Part shown: in pieces, positions 1 through 11,003 of the stretch
Position numbering within the stretch: the stretch's first letter is position 1
Layout of the letters: each line of letters starts with the position of its first letter
Assembly: GCA_034509925.1 (NCBI GenBank)
Contig: CM067531.1
Location: forward strand, 9,963,319 to 10,027,318
Length of the DNA: 64,000 nucleotides
Direction of reading: 5' to 3'
From: Hirudinaria manillensis
Taxonomy: Eukaryota > Annelida > Clitellata > Hirudinida > Hirudinidae
Translations under genes and position numbers: made by a program
Notes under the pieces: model-generated
What the model saw: the letters and a program-made list of their open reading frames with translations, nothing else
What the model was told of the DNA's origin: nothing
The model's database searches: none

Positions 1-807
1 CCACATTCTTCGGAAAGTACTTGGATGAATTGCTGAGAGCACTGGTAGTGCTCAGCATTCATTCATCACCGGCTGTGAGACCGAGAAGAAGCAGGAAAAA
101 TGTGTATAATAATAATAATAAGATAGATTAAATAAGATTAAAACTGTTTATACCAATATTACTAGTTATAACTAGAGATTGAAAGCCTGCAAGGCCTGAT
201 GACCCAATAACATAATTTAGCATAAGCACATAATCGTGGTTCAGTATTCAAGATAGAGAAGTTTTTGAAAAATCTTTCGGATGAGATGAGTTGGATGGAG
301 ACGTACTTGTGTCAAGAGACTCTGATGTTTTCAAAAAGTGCCATTGAGTACATTGATAGTATCGAGTACCATCGATAGTATCGAGTATCATCGATAGTAT
401 CGAGTATCATCGATAGTATCGACCCTCGTGATGTGTGACGGCCGATTTTTTTTAAAAGTGCACCCAAAAGCAATCATTTTGAGTGGAAAATTTAAAAGTC
501 TGAGTGAAAATAGAATCTTGTTGTTCATTTAAATTTAAATTTAATTCTTTTATTTCGAGCAGCATTGTTGACAAAATGTGGACCTTTGCAGACTTGTAAT
601 GAATCCATTCAACTCAGTAATTAATATTAATTGACGTGTTGATTATGTCAGTATCAGGTCACGTAGGCTGGTCTTTCCTTTCTGTTTTCATTTTCTCTTA
701 TTAATCGTTAAATATTATCCAGTACTGAATTCTTTGATTAAAATTCAAACGTCAATTTAAATTATTAAAAATTTTAATTAAAATTAAAATCAGAACCTCA
801 TTTGCAG
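1..807. other. Intronic stretch upstream of the first visible RASA1 exon
   Basis: I see no supportable coding exon here. The stretch ends in a 3' splice site (AG at 806-807) that opens the first recognisable RASA1 exon, so most or all of it should be intron of that gene. It contains a 19-bp tandem repeat (listed separately), an AATAATAATAAT run near 107 and several AT-rich blocks. Earlier RASA1 exons (SH2, SH3, SH2 and most of the PH domain) must lie outside the window or be too divergent to see. Confidence 0.6.
351..422. repeat. 19-bp tandem repeat, about 3.5 copies
   Basis: Direct tandem copies of GATAGTATCGAGTATCATC with one substitution in the first copy. Each unit contains the palindromic core ATCGAT. 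It lies in the intron upstream of the first visible RASA1 exon. Confidence 0.85.
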
Positions 808-2993
808 GAATGGGTTCGCAGTCTCAAGTCCTTCTGCTGCAACACGCGAGGCGCACGCAACCTCGCACAGAACGTCCCCTCGACTCAGAACCCGCCCGTC
901 CTCACGGAGCTGAGGAGTCTCAGGGTGAAGGTCTTCGAGTTGAGTCAGCCTCTTCCCAAGCACTTCTCGCAGCCCTATTGCGTCGTGTCCCTGAACGAGT
1001 TCAAAGTTTGCAGGACGAGGGTCGCCAACGGGGAAAGTTGCTGCTGGGACGAGGAGTTTGTCATCGAGTGAGTCACAAGTTCCTCGGTTCCGGTCCGTCG
1101 AATTCGACGGTCGAGTCAGCTCGGACTGTCGTGCTCCGGTTGATTTGGATTTGGCTTGTGGTCGTGATGTGCCCTCGTTCAAAACCGAACTTGCACCTTT
1201 GCAAATGCTTTTTTTTTTTGGCTGTTAAATTTGATCTTTGAGTCAACACATGGAAAATTGTGTTCCTGTTGACAGTTATTGAAGTGCATTGCCCGAAATC
1301 CAGCTAGCATTGTTATGAATGCCCTTGTCATTCTCTAAGCTTTTATGATTTATTTCCTAACTAGTTAATCTACAATTAATTAATTAATTAATTAATTACA
1401 GGGACATACCAGCAGATATAAACAGCTTCAACATCTCCATTCACAACAAGGAATTAATCAAAGACAGAGAAATATGTGAGTTTATACAAGTGATGCCGTC
1501 AACGTAAAACAGACATTTCATATACTAGTTTAACAACTACATAATATAAGAATTATCCATTACTTAACATAGGAATGACTCATTACTTAACATAAGATTG
1601 ACTCATTACTTAACATAAGAATGACTCATTACCTAACATAAGAATTACTTATTACTTAACATAAGAATGACTCATTACTTAACATAATAATTGCTCATTA
1701 TTTGATTACTTAAGAATTACTAAACTAGTCGTTAAAATGGATTGTCAATCGTAAGTTTCAATTGCATCGCAGCCAGCTTAAAGTTTTCCATCTCCGAGGT
1801 CAACTCGGACAAGATGATCGAGGACAGGTTCGTTCTGCCGTCCAACAGTTCCACGTCGAAGGCCGACAGAGGAACGCTCAGGATCGGCTACCAGTACCTC
1901 CACGAGAAAATCATGTCCCTGCGAGAATATGCAAAACTCAAAGACGTAGGTTTTGTCTTAATGTTGTTCCTTTGTTTGTTTGTTTTGGTTATGTTTGCAT
2001 TAAATGAATTATTTCAATACTGGAAGAATCAAAATGGCTAATGATGTCATCATTTATGTCAACTAACAAGCAGAAAATGTTTGATTATAATAATAATACT
2101 AATGATGATAACTGAATAATATCGTTCACGAATAATTAATCAGCTGCTCCTGAAGAACAACATGGAGTACGTGTTGGCCCTGACTTCCACCTGTGACGAC
2201 TACCACGAACGAGCCTCCCTCTCCACCTCCCTGCTCCACCTCTTCAGACACGAGAAGCAGGAAAAACTCCTCCTCATCAAATTCCTCGAGATGGACCTGG
2301 AGATGGAAGGTCGAACTTTTGCGACTTTTTTTTGCGTCGTCAGTCGATAAAATTAGAGATAAATGTAATTAGTTAAACAATAAATATAATTAATAAATAT
2401 AATTAGTTAAATAATAAATATAATTAATTAGTGGCTTAATCGATCGTTCGATTGGCAATTTATTATCGCTTCGATGTTTGTATCAATGCTTGTGTCCAAA
2501 ACCCAACTTGCATCGTTGCAAATATTTTGCTGTTAAAATTTTACTTTTGAGTCGGTGCTTGGAAATCTGCATTCCTGCCGACAGTTATGAAGCACATCGC
2601 CCAAAATCTAGCTAGCTGGAATCGAGAAAGAGATTATTACTTAACGAAGCAGTTAATGCTAACGAACTGATGTGGTACAATTTGCAGAAGGAAAAGAAAA
2701 GTTGTTCAGAGGCGAAACATTTGGAACGACGATGATGGATCAATACATGAAGATGGTTTCCACCACCTTCCTGCAACATGCACTCCAGGATACCATCAAC
2801 AAGATACTCAAACAGATGTCTGAGGTATTTTTTTGAGGACTTAATGTTGTTTTTAGTTGTTGCTACTACTGTTGTTGTTGTTGTTGCATTGAAAGTTTGT
2901 GGATGAGTTGTTTTCTAAATTTAAGATTGGAGTGGTCGTGCAGCTCTCTGGTTGCATCGTGGGGTTGTTGAATTATTTGCATAAGATATGTGA

Positions 2994-3029
<36 letters not shown>

Positions 3030-5800
3030 TATTAGACATAATAAGATATTCCTTTATTGAATATGTTTGTACATGTTTACAACAACCCATCATTCGAACT
3101 TCAAATGTTTGCAGACGAATTCATCGGAAGCTGACCTCAACTCCAAGTGCATCGTGTCGCATCTGACGGACGTCGTGAACAACATCTCGTCGTCAGTCAA
3201 CTACGTTCCGACGTCAGTCGAATTCGTTCATTTAATTCGTTCCTTGTTTTTTTTTAGATATTAGTTATTATATTATTGTTTATTAGTTATTATATGCCAA
3301 TATGTTATTATATGAAAGTTGATGGGATTTGAAAAGTTAATTTGCATTATTTTTATTTAGGGTCCTGAGACACGTCTGCAACTTCCTGCAGAAGAAAGTG
3401 TCCGAGAAATGGCCAAATGACATACTGGTCAGAACCAGGGTCATCAGGTGCAAGAGATTGTTATTGTTGTGCTAAACATTGTTGTTGTTGTTATTATTAT
3501 TATTATTATTATTATTTTTAATTAAATTGAGTTAATCAAATTAACTTTCGCAATGCCGATCAGACTTCTTAAATGCATGCACATTTCCCAGATAGGACTT
3601 TAATTATGACTTTCATACTTAGCTCAAAAGCCAGCTTAATCAATTATTTAAGGTAGTAATAAAAGTAATAAAAAATAATTAATTATTAATAGAATTTATT
3701 AATTGGCCATAATTAAGAAATAATCTAATTTGAAACTAATTAGATAATCGACCACTTCTGTTTCAGTGCTTTCCTATTCCTACGACTGATCTGCCCTGCC
3801 ATGATCAATCCGAGACAATTCAACCTCATCACCGGTCAGGATCTGAGATTATTTCGTTCAACATTTCATTGAATATTCTGATTTATTATAATATTTCCTT
3901 TCAAACAATTTGTATTACTTATTAATATTTATTTATTTGGTTAATTATTTAATTAATTTATTTATTTGGTTAATTATTTAATTAATTTATTTATTTGTTG
4001 TTATGTATTTAAAGGGTACTGAAGATGTAAACTTTAATGCTGTAGGCTCAGATATTGTTCTGCATCATGTATTCCATGATATCATTGAAACTGACTTTAT
4101 ATACTTATACAATGTACTTCTTAATTATAATTAGATACACAAATCTCACAAACGTGTTAGAAGCAACTCGAGGTTTGCATCTTTGTTAGTTAAGCTCATC
4201 TGATATCAGAGCCTGCCATTATCTCCTGAATATCTTCTTAAATCGAGTTATTGTCGTCCTGAGTTTCTTCGTTTAATTGCGCAATGCAATAATTATCAAT
4301 TAACTATATTCGTATTTTCTCATGCCGACATGAATATTCATGTCATTTAATTGCCATGCTCTCATTTGTCTCGTGATTGGTTCTTCGCAATACTTAATAC
4401 GATGAGCAATCCAATCAAATGTACGAGCTGCCCAGTCAGCTGCATATTGATCGGTCTTGCATAATTAGTCTTTATTGATTTACTAACGATTTGTTCAAAT
4501 TCTATTTATTATTCAACGATATTTTATTCCTCCTTCTTCGTCCTCAGAGACTCCGTCGCAAATGGCCGTGAAAACTCTGAAACAAGTTGCCAAGTGCCTC
4601 ATTAAGCTTGCAAACCTCACAGACTGCAAGGTTTTTTTTTTATTTTTTTTTTAAATTTTATTTCTGACAACTCTTGCTACTGCGTCATGTCACAGTGGAG
4701 ATGCTCATCCGTGGTTATTTAAGTCTTGTTGTTGTTGTTGTTGCCCTCGTTAAGATGTTGTTTTGTTGTTGAATATGATCATTTAACGACTGGCATTAAG
4801 AATGTTGTTGGTACTTTCATTGCATCAAACGTTGTCTGGAAGCCAAGCTCTTATAGGATGTAGACTCTAAGAATAATAATTTGAGAAAGAAAGAAAAACA
4901 TATTAACAATAATAATAATAGTAGTAATAATAATAATAATTAGCAAATATTTATTACTTATTAAAGTTAATTTAATTCTCAGGAGGCTGGCATGGAGAGC
5001 GTCAATCAATTCATCAATGAGAACAAGAAGATCATCGTTTCCTTCACCGACGGAGTATCGGTCGGTTGCATTGATCAAGTGATCAATAGAATTATTGATT
5101 ATTGCATTAGTTTAATCAATCGGTTACATTGATTATGCAACCAATCACATTCATCATACAATAAATTGATCAATTACATTGATTTTGTGATTATTATAAT
5201 TATTTTAATCGTGAGATTAATAATTCCCCCAATGTTATAAGCCGGTTGTTTCAGTAGGGTTAGTTTTGTGACGAGTAATCCGATTATTCGACAGAGCGTC
5301 CCAAACTCTTCAAACTTGTCCCCTCCGTGCACCATGGATGTCTCCAGGTGCCTCGCTTCCATCCATCGCTTCTGCAACTCGCACCTGGAAAAGCTGAAGA
5401 AGTTGAGCCAAACTAAGGTGGAAATTTACCTGTTTATTATTACCTGAAGTTTTCCCAACCTAAGACGATGCTGCACGTCAGCAGAAGTTTTTGAGGTCGC
5501 GTGTTGTTGACCTCGGAGAGGCATTTGGGGCATGCGATGGAGTTGGACGTTTATAAATGTCAACTCTTGATCATCCGGTGTTGCATAGTTACATTGTAAT
5601 TACGTGAGCAGCGCATGATCTTCCGATTATTATTATTATTATTATTATTTGTAATCAATTGAAAACATTTAAATTTATTTTTAATCCATTTAAATTCATT
5701 CCCTCCCCTCAACCTCTTCTTCCAGCCTTCCGTTGCAAACCTCGTGACCGTCACCGAGACCCTGACCTCTCGCAAGAGGCAGAACATGAAGAAGGAGTGA
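808..5800 (+). CDS. RASA1: Ras GTPase-activating protein 1 (C2 + RasGAP part, 5'-truncated)
   Basis: p120-RasGAP accelerates GTP hydrolysis on Ras at the plasma membrane. Twelve exons join in phase: 808-1067, 1402-1475, 1773-1945, 2144-2309, 2688-2824, 3115-3212, 3361-3447, 3767-3834, 4548-4630, 4983-5054, 5295-5417, 5726-5800, giving 471 residues in the window. The order is the end of the PH region, a C2 domain (LRVKVFEL, then PYCVVSLNEF), then RasGAP. The arginine finger sits in EKLFRGETF (Arg codon 2708-2710), and the GAP signature FLRLICPAMINPR is in exon 8. The C-terminus (ETLTSRKRQNMKKE) ends close to where vertebrate RASA1 ends. The first exon opens at a 3' splice site in phase 0, so the SH2-SH3-SH2 part is missing only because of the window edge. 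RASAL or NF1-type GAPs fit less well, because the C2 sequence aligns with RASA1. Confidence 0.92.
1548..1712. repeat. Degenerate about 23-bp tandem repeat in a RASA1 intron
   Basis: Six or more imperfect copies of ACTCATTACTTAACATAAG followed by a variable AATG or ATTG lie in the intron between the second and third visible exons. Confidence 0.8.
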
Positions 5801-6390
5801 AGGACGACAGAAAATTTTCATCTCCTTGAAGATTGATTGCTCTCTCTCTCTCTCTCTCTCTTTATCTTCTTTTTTTTTAATTTTTATCATTTTAATATCG
5901 TGAAAACATTGAAATGTTTCGATCACGTGCACACCTGCGAACGTTCGTTGCTCCTTCCGTTCATCACGTTCTGTCGTTCCTATTGAGAAGCGGAAGAATG
6001 TATTTATACACACGGACGATTGTATTTATACAAAGACGACGTATTTTTGTATCGAGCGCAGGTATTGTCTTTCCGTGTACATTGTGGTTCTTTTTCCATA
6101 TTTCTATGGCTTCTATCACGTTCTGAGCTACACTAAGACTACTACTACCACCACTACTAATCATCATCGTCGTCGTCATCATCGACGCCGACATCATTAC
6201 TACCGATGTTGTTGCGTGTTACGTAATCATCGTCGTCGTCGTCACCACCACCATGATCAATGTCGTTTCTCATCTATTTCTGAAATTTATTCGCATTGTA
6301 TTCACCTCTGTCTCGCTGATGAGGACGATGACGAGGCCATGTTTGTTGATTGCATAGGAAAAATATACCGATACTACAACAACAACAACA
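5801..6390 (+). other. RASA1 3' UTR and downstream flank
   Basis: The region follows the RASA1 stop codon. It contains a (CT)n run at about 5840-5862, a long T run, and a degenerate CAT/CGT-rich stretch at about 6130-6260. No AATAAA was found close downstream of the stop, so the 3' end is not resolved. The open frames here (105-121 codons) are low-complexity and I do not accept them as genes. Confidence 0.5.
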
Positions 6391-6450
6391 AGATAGACAT
6401 TGGCATAGGCACAGTACAACCACAAATGAGTAGCAAGTGAGTGGGGCTCT
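6391..6450 (+). repeat. Left arm of the inverted repeat
   Basis: Pairs with 7285-7344. The three differences are C/T, G/A and G/C. Confidence 0.85.
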
Positions 6451-7284
6451 AAGAGGAGATACTGTTGTAGGAATTGCTTTGATGTTTTGAGTGGCTTGGA
6501 AGTTGGAGGTGGCTTGAGGTAAGAGCTACTGCTAAGATGGAATCGGATAAAATCAAACTACTTCCTAAGTGGAAGACGATTGGTTAGGATTAATACTTTA
6601 AGTTGAGAACTTTGATTCATCTGTCATTTGATCCAAGGGGATGTGCGTTGAGATGGAAATTCATGTGGGTTGCCCTGGGGATTGACCTCAGTCCTAGGCA
6701 GGAGCGGGTTGCTGACACGCTAGGGTTTGAGTCGTTACGTTGCTAAAGTTGGATAAAATTTGAACTATGCTTTTCTGATGTAACATTTAGAAAAATGATC
6801 ATTGATGATGTTGATTTATGTTAGTCTGAAAAGAGATTTTGGTGGTTAATGGTTATAGGGCTAACCAAATTCAGTGTTTCAGGTTTCTAAGAAATTAATG
6901 CGAATCACATCAAGTAAATATGAGCTCTGCGTTATTTTCGTTCCTTTAAGGGATTGAGGCGAACCAACCCTCTGACAGCCTGATGAATTTGCTTTTTTTT
7001 TTAAATCAGTACACAGGGGTTCAACAGCCACCCAGGGGAGTTGCCTTCCTCTTCTACCCTAACCTCACTTACTCGAATTACGTTCCTTAATATATCACAT
7101 AGCTAGATGGTTAGGATTTCCCGAGAAGATTCGAACCACCTGTACTGCCACAGGGAGAGGAACGGAAGACCTTAGAGATAGATTCTTTAAATATAGTCCC
7201 AATTTGTTAATACTTAGCATGAACCACAGTTCCCATCAGAAACTAATTTATACGATGCAATTTACATCACGTTAACTGTTAATT

Positions 7285-7344
7285 AGAGCGCCACTCATTT
7301 GCTACTCATTTGTAGTTGTACTGTGCCTATGCCAATGTCTATCT
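7285..7344 (-). repeat. Right arm of the inverted repeat
   Basis: Reverse complement of the left arm at 6391-6450. It is immediately followed by a T run. Confidence 0.85.
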
Positions 7345-9789
7345 TTTTTTAAACGAATTATATTCGTCAGATCAGCAATTGCTGGAAATTTTGTTATCGG
7401 ACTGCAATCTCCGGCGTTATTTTTAGAAAGGGTCAACTTGATGTATTTCTCGAGTGGCAGGCTCTTTATTTATAAGTGTCTTAATTTAACCACCAACGGA
7501 GACCCAAAGATCCACGACGTCCATCAAAAATTTCATTCTTTTGTTTCCACGAGGAATCATAGCTGTAGGTTATTTGAGTTTATTTTTGTTAGTGGTTATC
7601 GTGGCATTTATCTCTTTTTTTTTATATTTCTATTTAAATGTCGAAATTATTTTCCGTCTTTGCAAAAAGGAAAAAACTTCGTTGATTTCATACTTTCCCC
7701 TCAAGCCGACAGCAACGCCCGTTGACAACCCGAGGCCACGGAATGACAGGCTTTGTGAGCTCCAAATCCAAGGAACTGTAAGGCATTGACCGTGCGTCAT
7801 GCCGACCTGATTCTCTCGTCGAGAACATACGCCGTCTTGGAGAATCACAGAGCCATTATGTGCGCTCGAAATGGACAAAAAAGTATTAGCGCCGAATAGC
7901 ACATAATGGCCTTGCGATGTAACAATATATGACCAGAAAACGGAAACGCAGGACCACCGCCGATGCTAATCTTCGCTGCTCATTGATTCGTGAACTCGAT
8001 GTCTCGTGCATTCATTCAACTACGACTGCGACTGGAAGATGATGGACTGGAAGACGTTGGTTGAGTGATTGAGTGATTGAGGGAAAAGTTGAGAAACTAC
8101 TGAATGTCGGTTTTTGTCTTAGGTGGGTTTGAGTGTTCTCAGTGGAATGTTTCAGAGGATCGAAATATAAAGATGGGAACGATTGGAAAGTTGAATAAAA
8201 GGATGAACGGTTGGATGGACGGACGAATTGATGGACGGATGGATGGATGGATGGATGGCATGAAGGGCCGATGAAGGAGCTGATGAATGATGGAGCTCTG
8301 GAGATGGAGAAATGAAAGAAAAGGAGAGTGACATGTGAGTTGTTGCGATGCAAATCAGGTCTGTTATTGCAGGTTGAGATTAATAAAGACCACTCTCATA
8401 CTGAGTGCGCGTGACGTCACCACACCACGTGGTCTCGATCTATTGAATGTTCTCTTGCAACCTTGCCTCATTTGAGGGCCAATAGGCCATCTATTCATAG
8501 AAGTCCTGCATTGATCGAGATTATCAACACGTGGAATCTCGTCCATCCGTCCGTCCGCTCAGTATGGCGTTCGTTCATTCATTCATTCACTCATTCATCC
8601 GCTCCTTTATTCAGTCGTTCATTCATTCGATCGTCCATTTGCGTCTGCACTTGTTCTCTCGGTGCGTGGACAGTAATGGCTCTGCAAATCAGGACAATGG
8701 ACCACGAATGTGCAACTCCATTAAACAAGAAATTCTTGGAATTTTGGGTTAAATCCTTAAAAATCGCCTCGAAAGTGTCGTTGTTGTTGTTGCTATTGAT
8801 GCTATTGTCGTCGTTGTTACCGACAGAAAATGTTCTCGTTTTTAAAGAAGCACAAATGGCGAACACAAATGTAAATTGAATACTTTTGAATAATGTTAAT
8901 AATGGCGTTTGTATTTGGGCTTATAGTTATATTGAATTAGGTGGAACATGCGCCACCTAGCGGATCTAGGGAGGAAGGCCCCCATGAATCAGCAGTAGAC
9001 ATTGAGTCTGGTAAGTGGGGAAAGAGAGCGAGGCGGATTTAGATTTAATATTATTTAATTAATTAATTTAATTAAATAATTAATTAATTAACATACATTT
9101 TTCTCTTGGACTTTGTTAAAAATTCTAAGTTCTTATGTGTGCCAAAGTGTTTCGTAGGTCAGCCAACGTGCACCATCGAATGTCCACCAAGGTTGACATT
9201 GTTTGTTTGTTTTGTAGAAACAAAATCATTTAAAATAAAATAAAACAAAATAAAATCTATCATTTTGAGAATTAATAAAAAAAATAATTTCAGAATAAAT
9301 TGCAAATCTGTAATAAAAAGAGGAATAGTGAGTCTCGGAGAGTCCTCAAAAAAACTTTAAAATCAATCAAATAATATAGGAAGTCTTTGAAATGTTGGAA
9401 CGGATTTTGCAATCCGGCGGAAGTATTTACAAACACGAATCCTTGAATCTGGAAAGGTCGAAATTCATCCAGTTCCTGAATCCAGCAATAAAGCATAATC
9501 ATCAGCATCACCATCCACGCCATCAACATCGTTGTCATCATCATCATCATCATCATTATCATCATCATCATCGTCGTCATCGTCAACAATTTCAGCATTT
9601 CAGAAAAAAACCTCGAAGTCTTAGAAGGGAAACTCCAGCAGATTGGATCGAAAGTGGGTTCTTTTTAAGTTGAGGCCTTATGAACGTCTGATGACGACGA
9701 CGAAGATGACGATGACGACGATGACGACGACGATGATGATGACGACGACGACGACGGTGGCGGCGACGATCGAAAGCCTTTTCTCGGGT
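7345..9789. other. Intergenic region between the RASA1 flank and the ETS terminal exon
   Basis: I found no gene I can support. Contents are a hydrophobic open frame at 7541-7789 with no recognisable family, GGAT/GGAC repeats at about 8200-8260, an ATTC-rich stretch at about 8565-8640, TTAA runs at 9045-9095, CAT runs at 9500-9575 and GAC/GAT runs at 9690-9765. The part next to 9790 should include the 3' UTR of the minus-strand ETS gene. No minus-strand AATAAA was seen close to its stop. Confidence 0.5.
8412..8431. promoter_or_regulatory. Palindromic CRE next to a CACGTG E-box
   Basis: TGACGTCA at 8412-8419 is a perfect cAMP-response element palindrome. CACGTG at 8426-8431 is a canonical E-box seven bases further on. 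No gene start is visible nearby, so function is unproven. Confidence 0.35.
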
Positions 9790-10352
9790 TCACGCGTACG
9801 GAATGTACGCCGCTTGTTGGTTCTGGATAGATGTTTGTGACGAGAAATTGTAGTAAAATGAAGGGGGCGGGGCCGGCGGCCCCGACGACCAATAGGGATG
9901 TGAAGCGTGGCCGAAGAGATGAGGGGACTGATTAGAGGACATGACCTGACGATGGCTGCTCGTCTTGAGGAAGTTTATGTGGCGGTTGGATGAGCCGGCG
10001 TGGTAGCCAGAGAAGAGAAAGTCATTCTGTCTCTGGTACTTTTGGGCGGCCGATGACTCGATGGAATTCGGTTGCATAGCTTGAGCGAGACCCACGAAGT
10101 CGAATTTGTAGGCGTACCTCTTACCGTGGACCTTGGTCATGATGTTCTTGTCGTAATAGTACCTCAGGGCACGACTGAGCTTGTCGTAGTTCATGTTAGG
10201 TTTGCTCTTCCTCTCGCCCCAGCGTCTGGCGACCTCGTCCGGATCGACCAGCTTGAATTCTCCGTTCGTTCCCTCCCAGGATATGCAGCTGATGTTCTCC
10301 TGGTTCGACAGCAACTCCAGCAGGAACTGCCACAACTGGATTTGACCGCTTC
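9790..10352 (-). CDS. ERG/FLI-type ETS transcription factor, terminal exon
   Basis: This exon encodes the complete ETS DNA-binding domain and the C-terminus. It opens at a minus-strand 3' splice site (AG at 10354-10353) with a split glycine codon, then [42 protein letters not shown] and [20 protein letters not shown], and ends with AYIPYA and a stop at 9792-9790. The start [10 protein letters not shown] and the sequence after the domain ([16 protein letters not shown]) point to the ERG/FLI1 branch; FEV is less likely (KNIMTKVH instead of KNILSKVH). The two DNA-contacting arginines of helix 3 are present in LSRALRYYY. The tail is rich in Ser, Pro and aromatics. The upstream exons (PNT/SAM domain and linkers) were not found on this strand up to 18.8 kb. 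Family assignment is secure; the exact paralogue is not. Confidence 0.9.
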
Positions 10353-10961
10353 CTGCAATTTGCATGTAATTGCATGTTGCATTTCATTGGGAGAAATCGT
10401 CGCAAATGAAATGCGTGTCAATCGCAGTAGCTTCGTTCATGGAAAGGTTAGAAAATGATTGTTCCCAATCACAGGTTAAAGCAAAGAGTCTTTCAAACCC
10501 TGTACTATATGCCCATAAAAATCTTCAAGCCATTGCAAGAGCACGAGTCCAAAAGGACACTTTGTGTAAAATATAGACATAATATGAACACAAAGATAAG
10601 CTATACCATGGGACGTAACCAATGACAAGAATATTAGCCTCTTTTCAGTCAAGTCATTTTGACTTGTTCCAAAGATGAAACTTACATACTAATACGAACT
10701 CTTTTTTTTTCTCACCATCTCTCCCCAAAGCCACCCAAAGACATGGGCGGGAAACATAAATCGATGAGGAAAACATGAAGGGCATTACAACCCAATTCCC
10801 ACAAAAAATTTGACTTGAATATTTTAAAATTTAAAAAAAAAATTTAAAATAATTACTTAAACATGACTTTATTTAACTCAGAATTAGTGTTAATGAAGTT
10901 CCTAAAATGAGTGCAAGACGGAATTTTACGAATAAAACATTCATATTTTAACCATCATAAA

Positions 10962-11003
<42 letters not shown>

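Larger units (their letters stand above)
6391..7344. mobile_element. Non-autonomous DNA element with 60-bp terminal inverted repeats
   Basis: The first 60 bases (6391-6450, starting AGATAGACATTGGCATAGGC) and the reverse complement of the last 60 bases (7285-7344) match at 57 of 60 positions by eye. The 834 bp between them hold no transposase-like frame. The interior carries two B-box-like stretches: GGGTTTGAGTC near 6723 (+), and GGTGGTTCGAATC on the minus strand near 7135, which could come from a captured tRNA-type SINE. No clear target-site duplication is visible. A foldback or MITE-like DNA transposon is the simplest reading. Confidence 0.7.

Noticed and set aside
7541-7789. 82-codon frame with a hydrophobic segment
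   Set aside because: T-rich DNA reads hydrophobic by default. There are no splice partners, no family match and no upstream promoter signal.
9665-9892. Ser-rich minus-strand frame overlapping the ETS exon
   Set aside because: Poly-Ser from a GAC/GAT repeat in the ETS 3' UTR, out of frame with the ETS protein.
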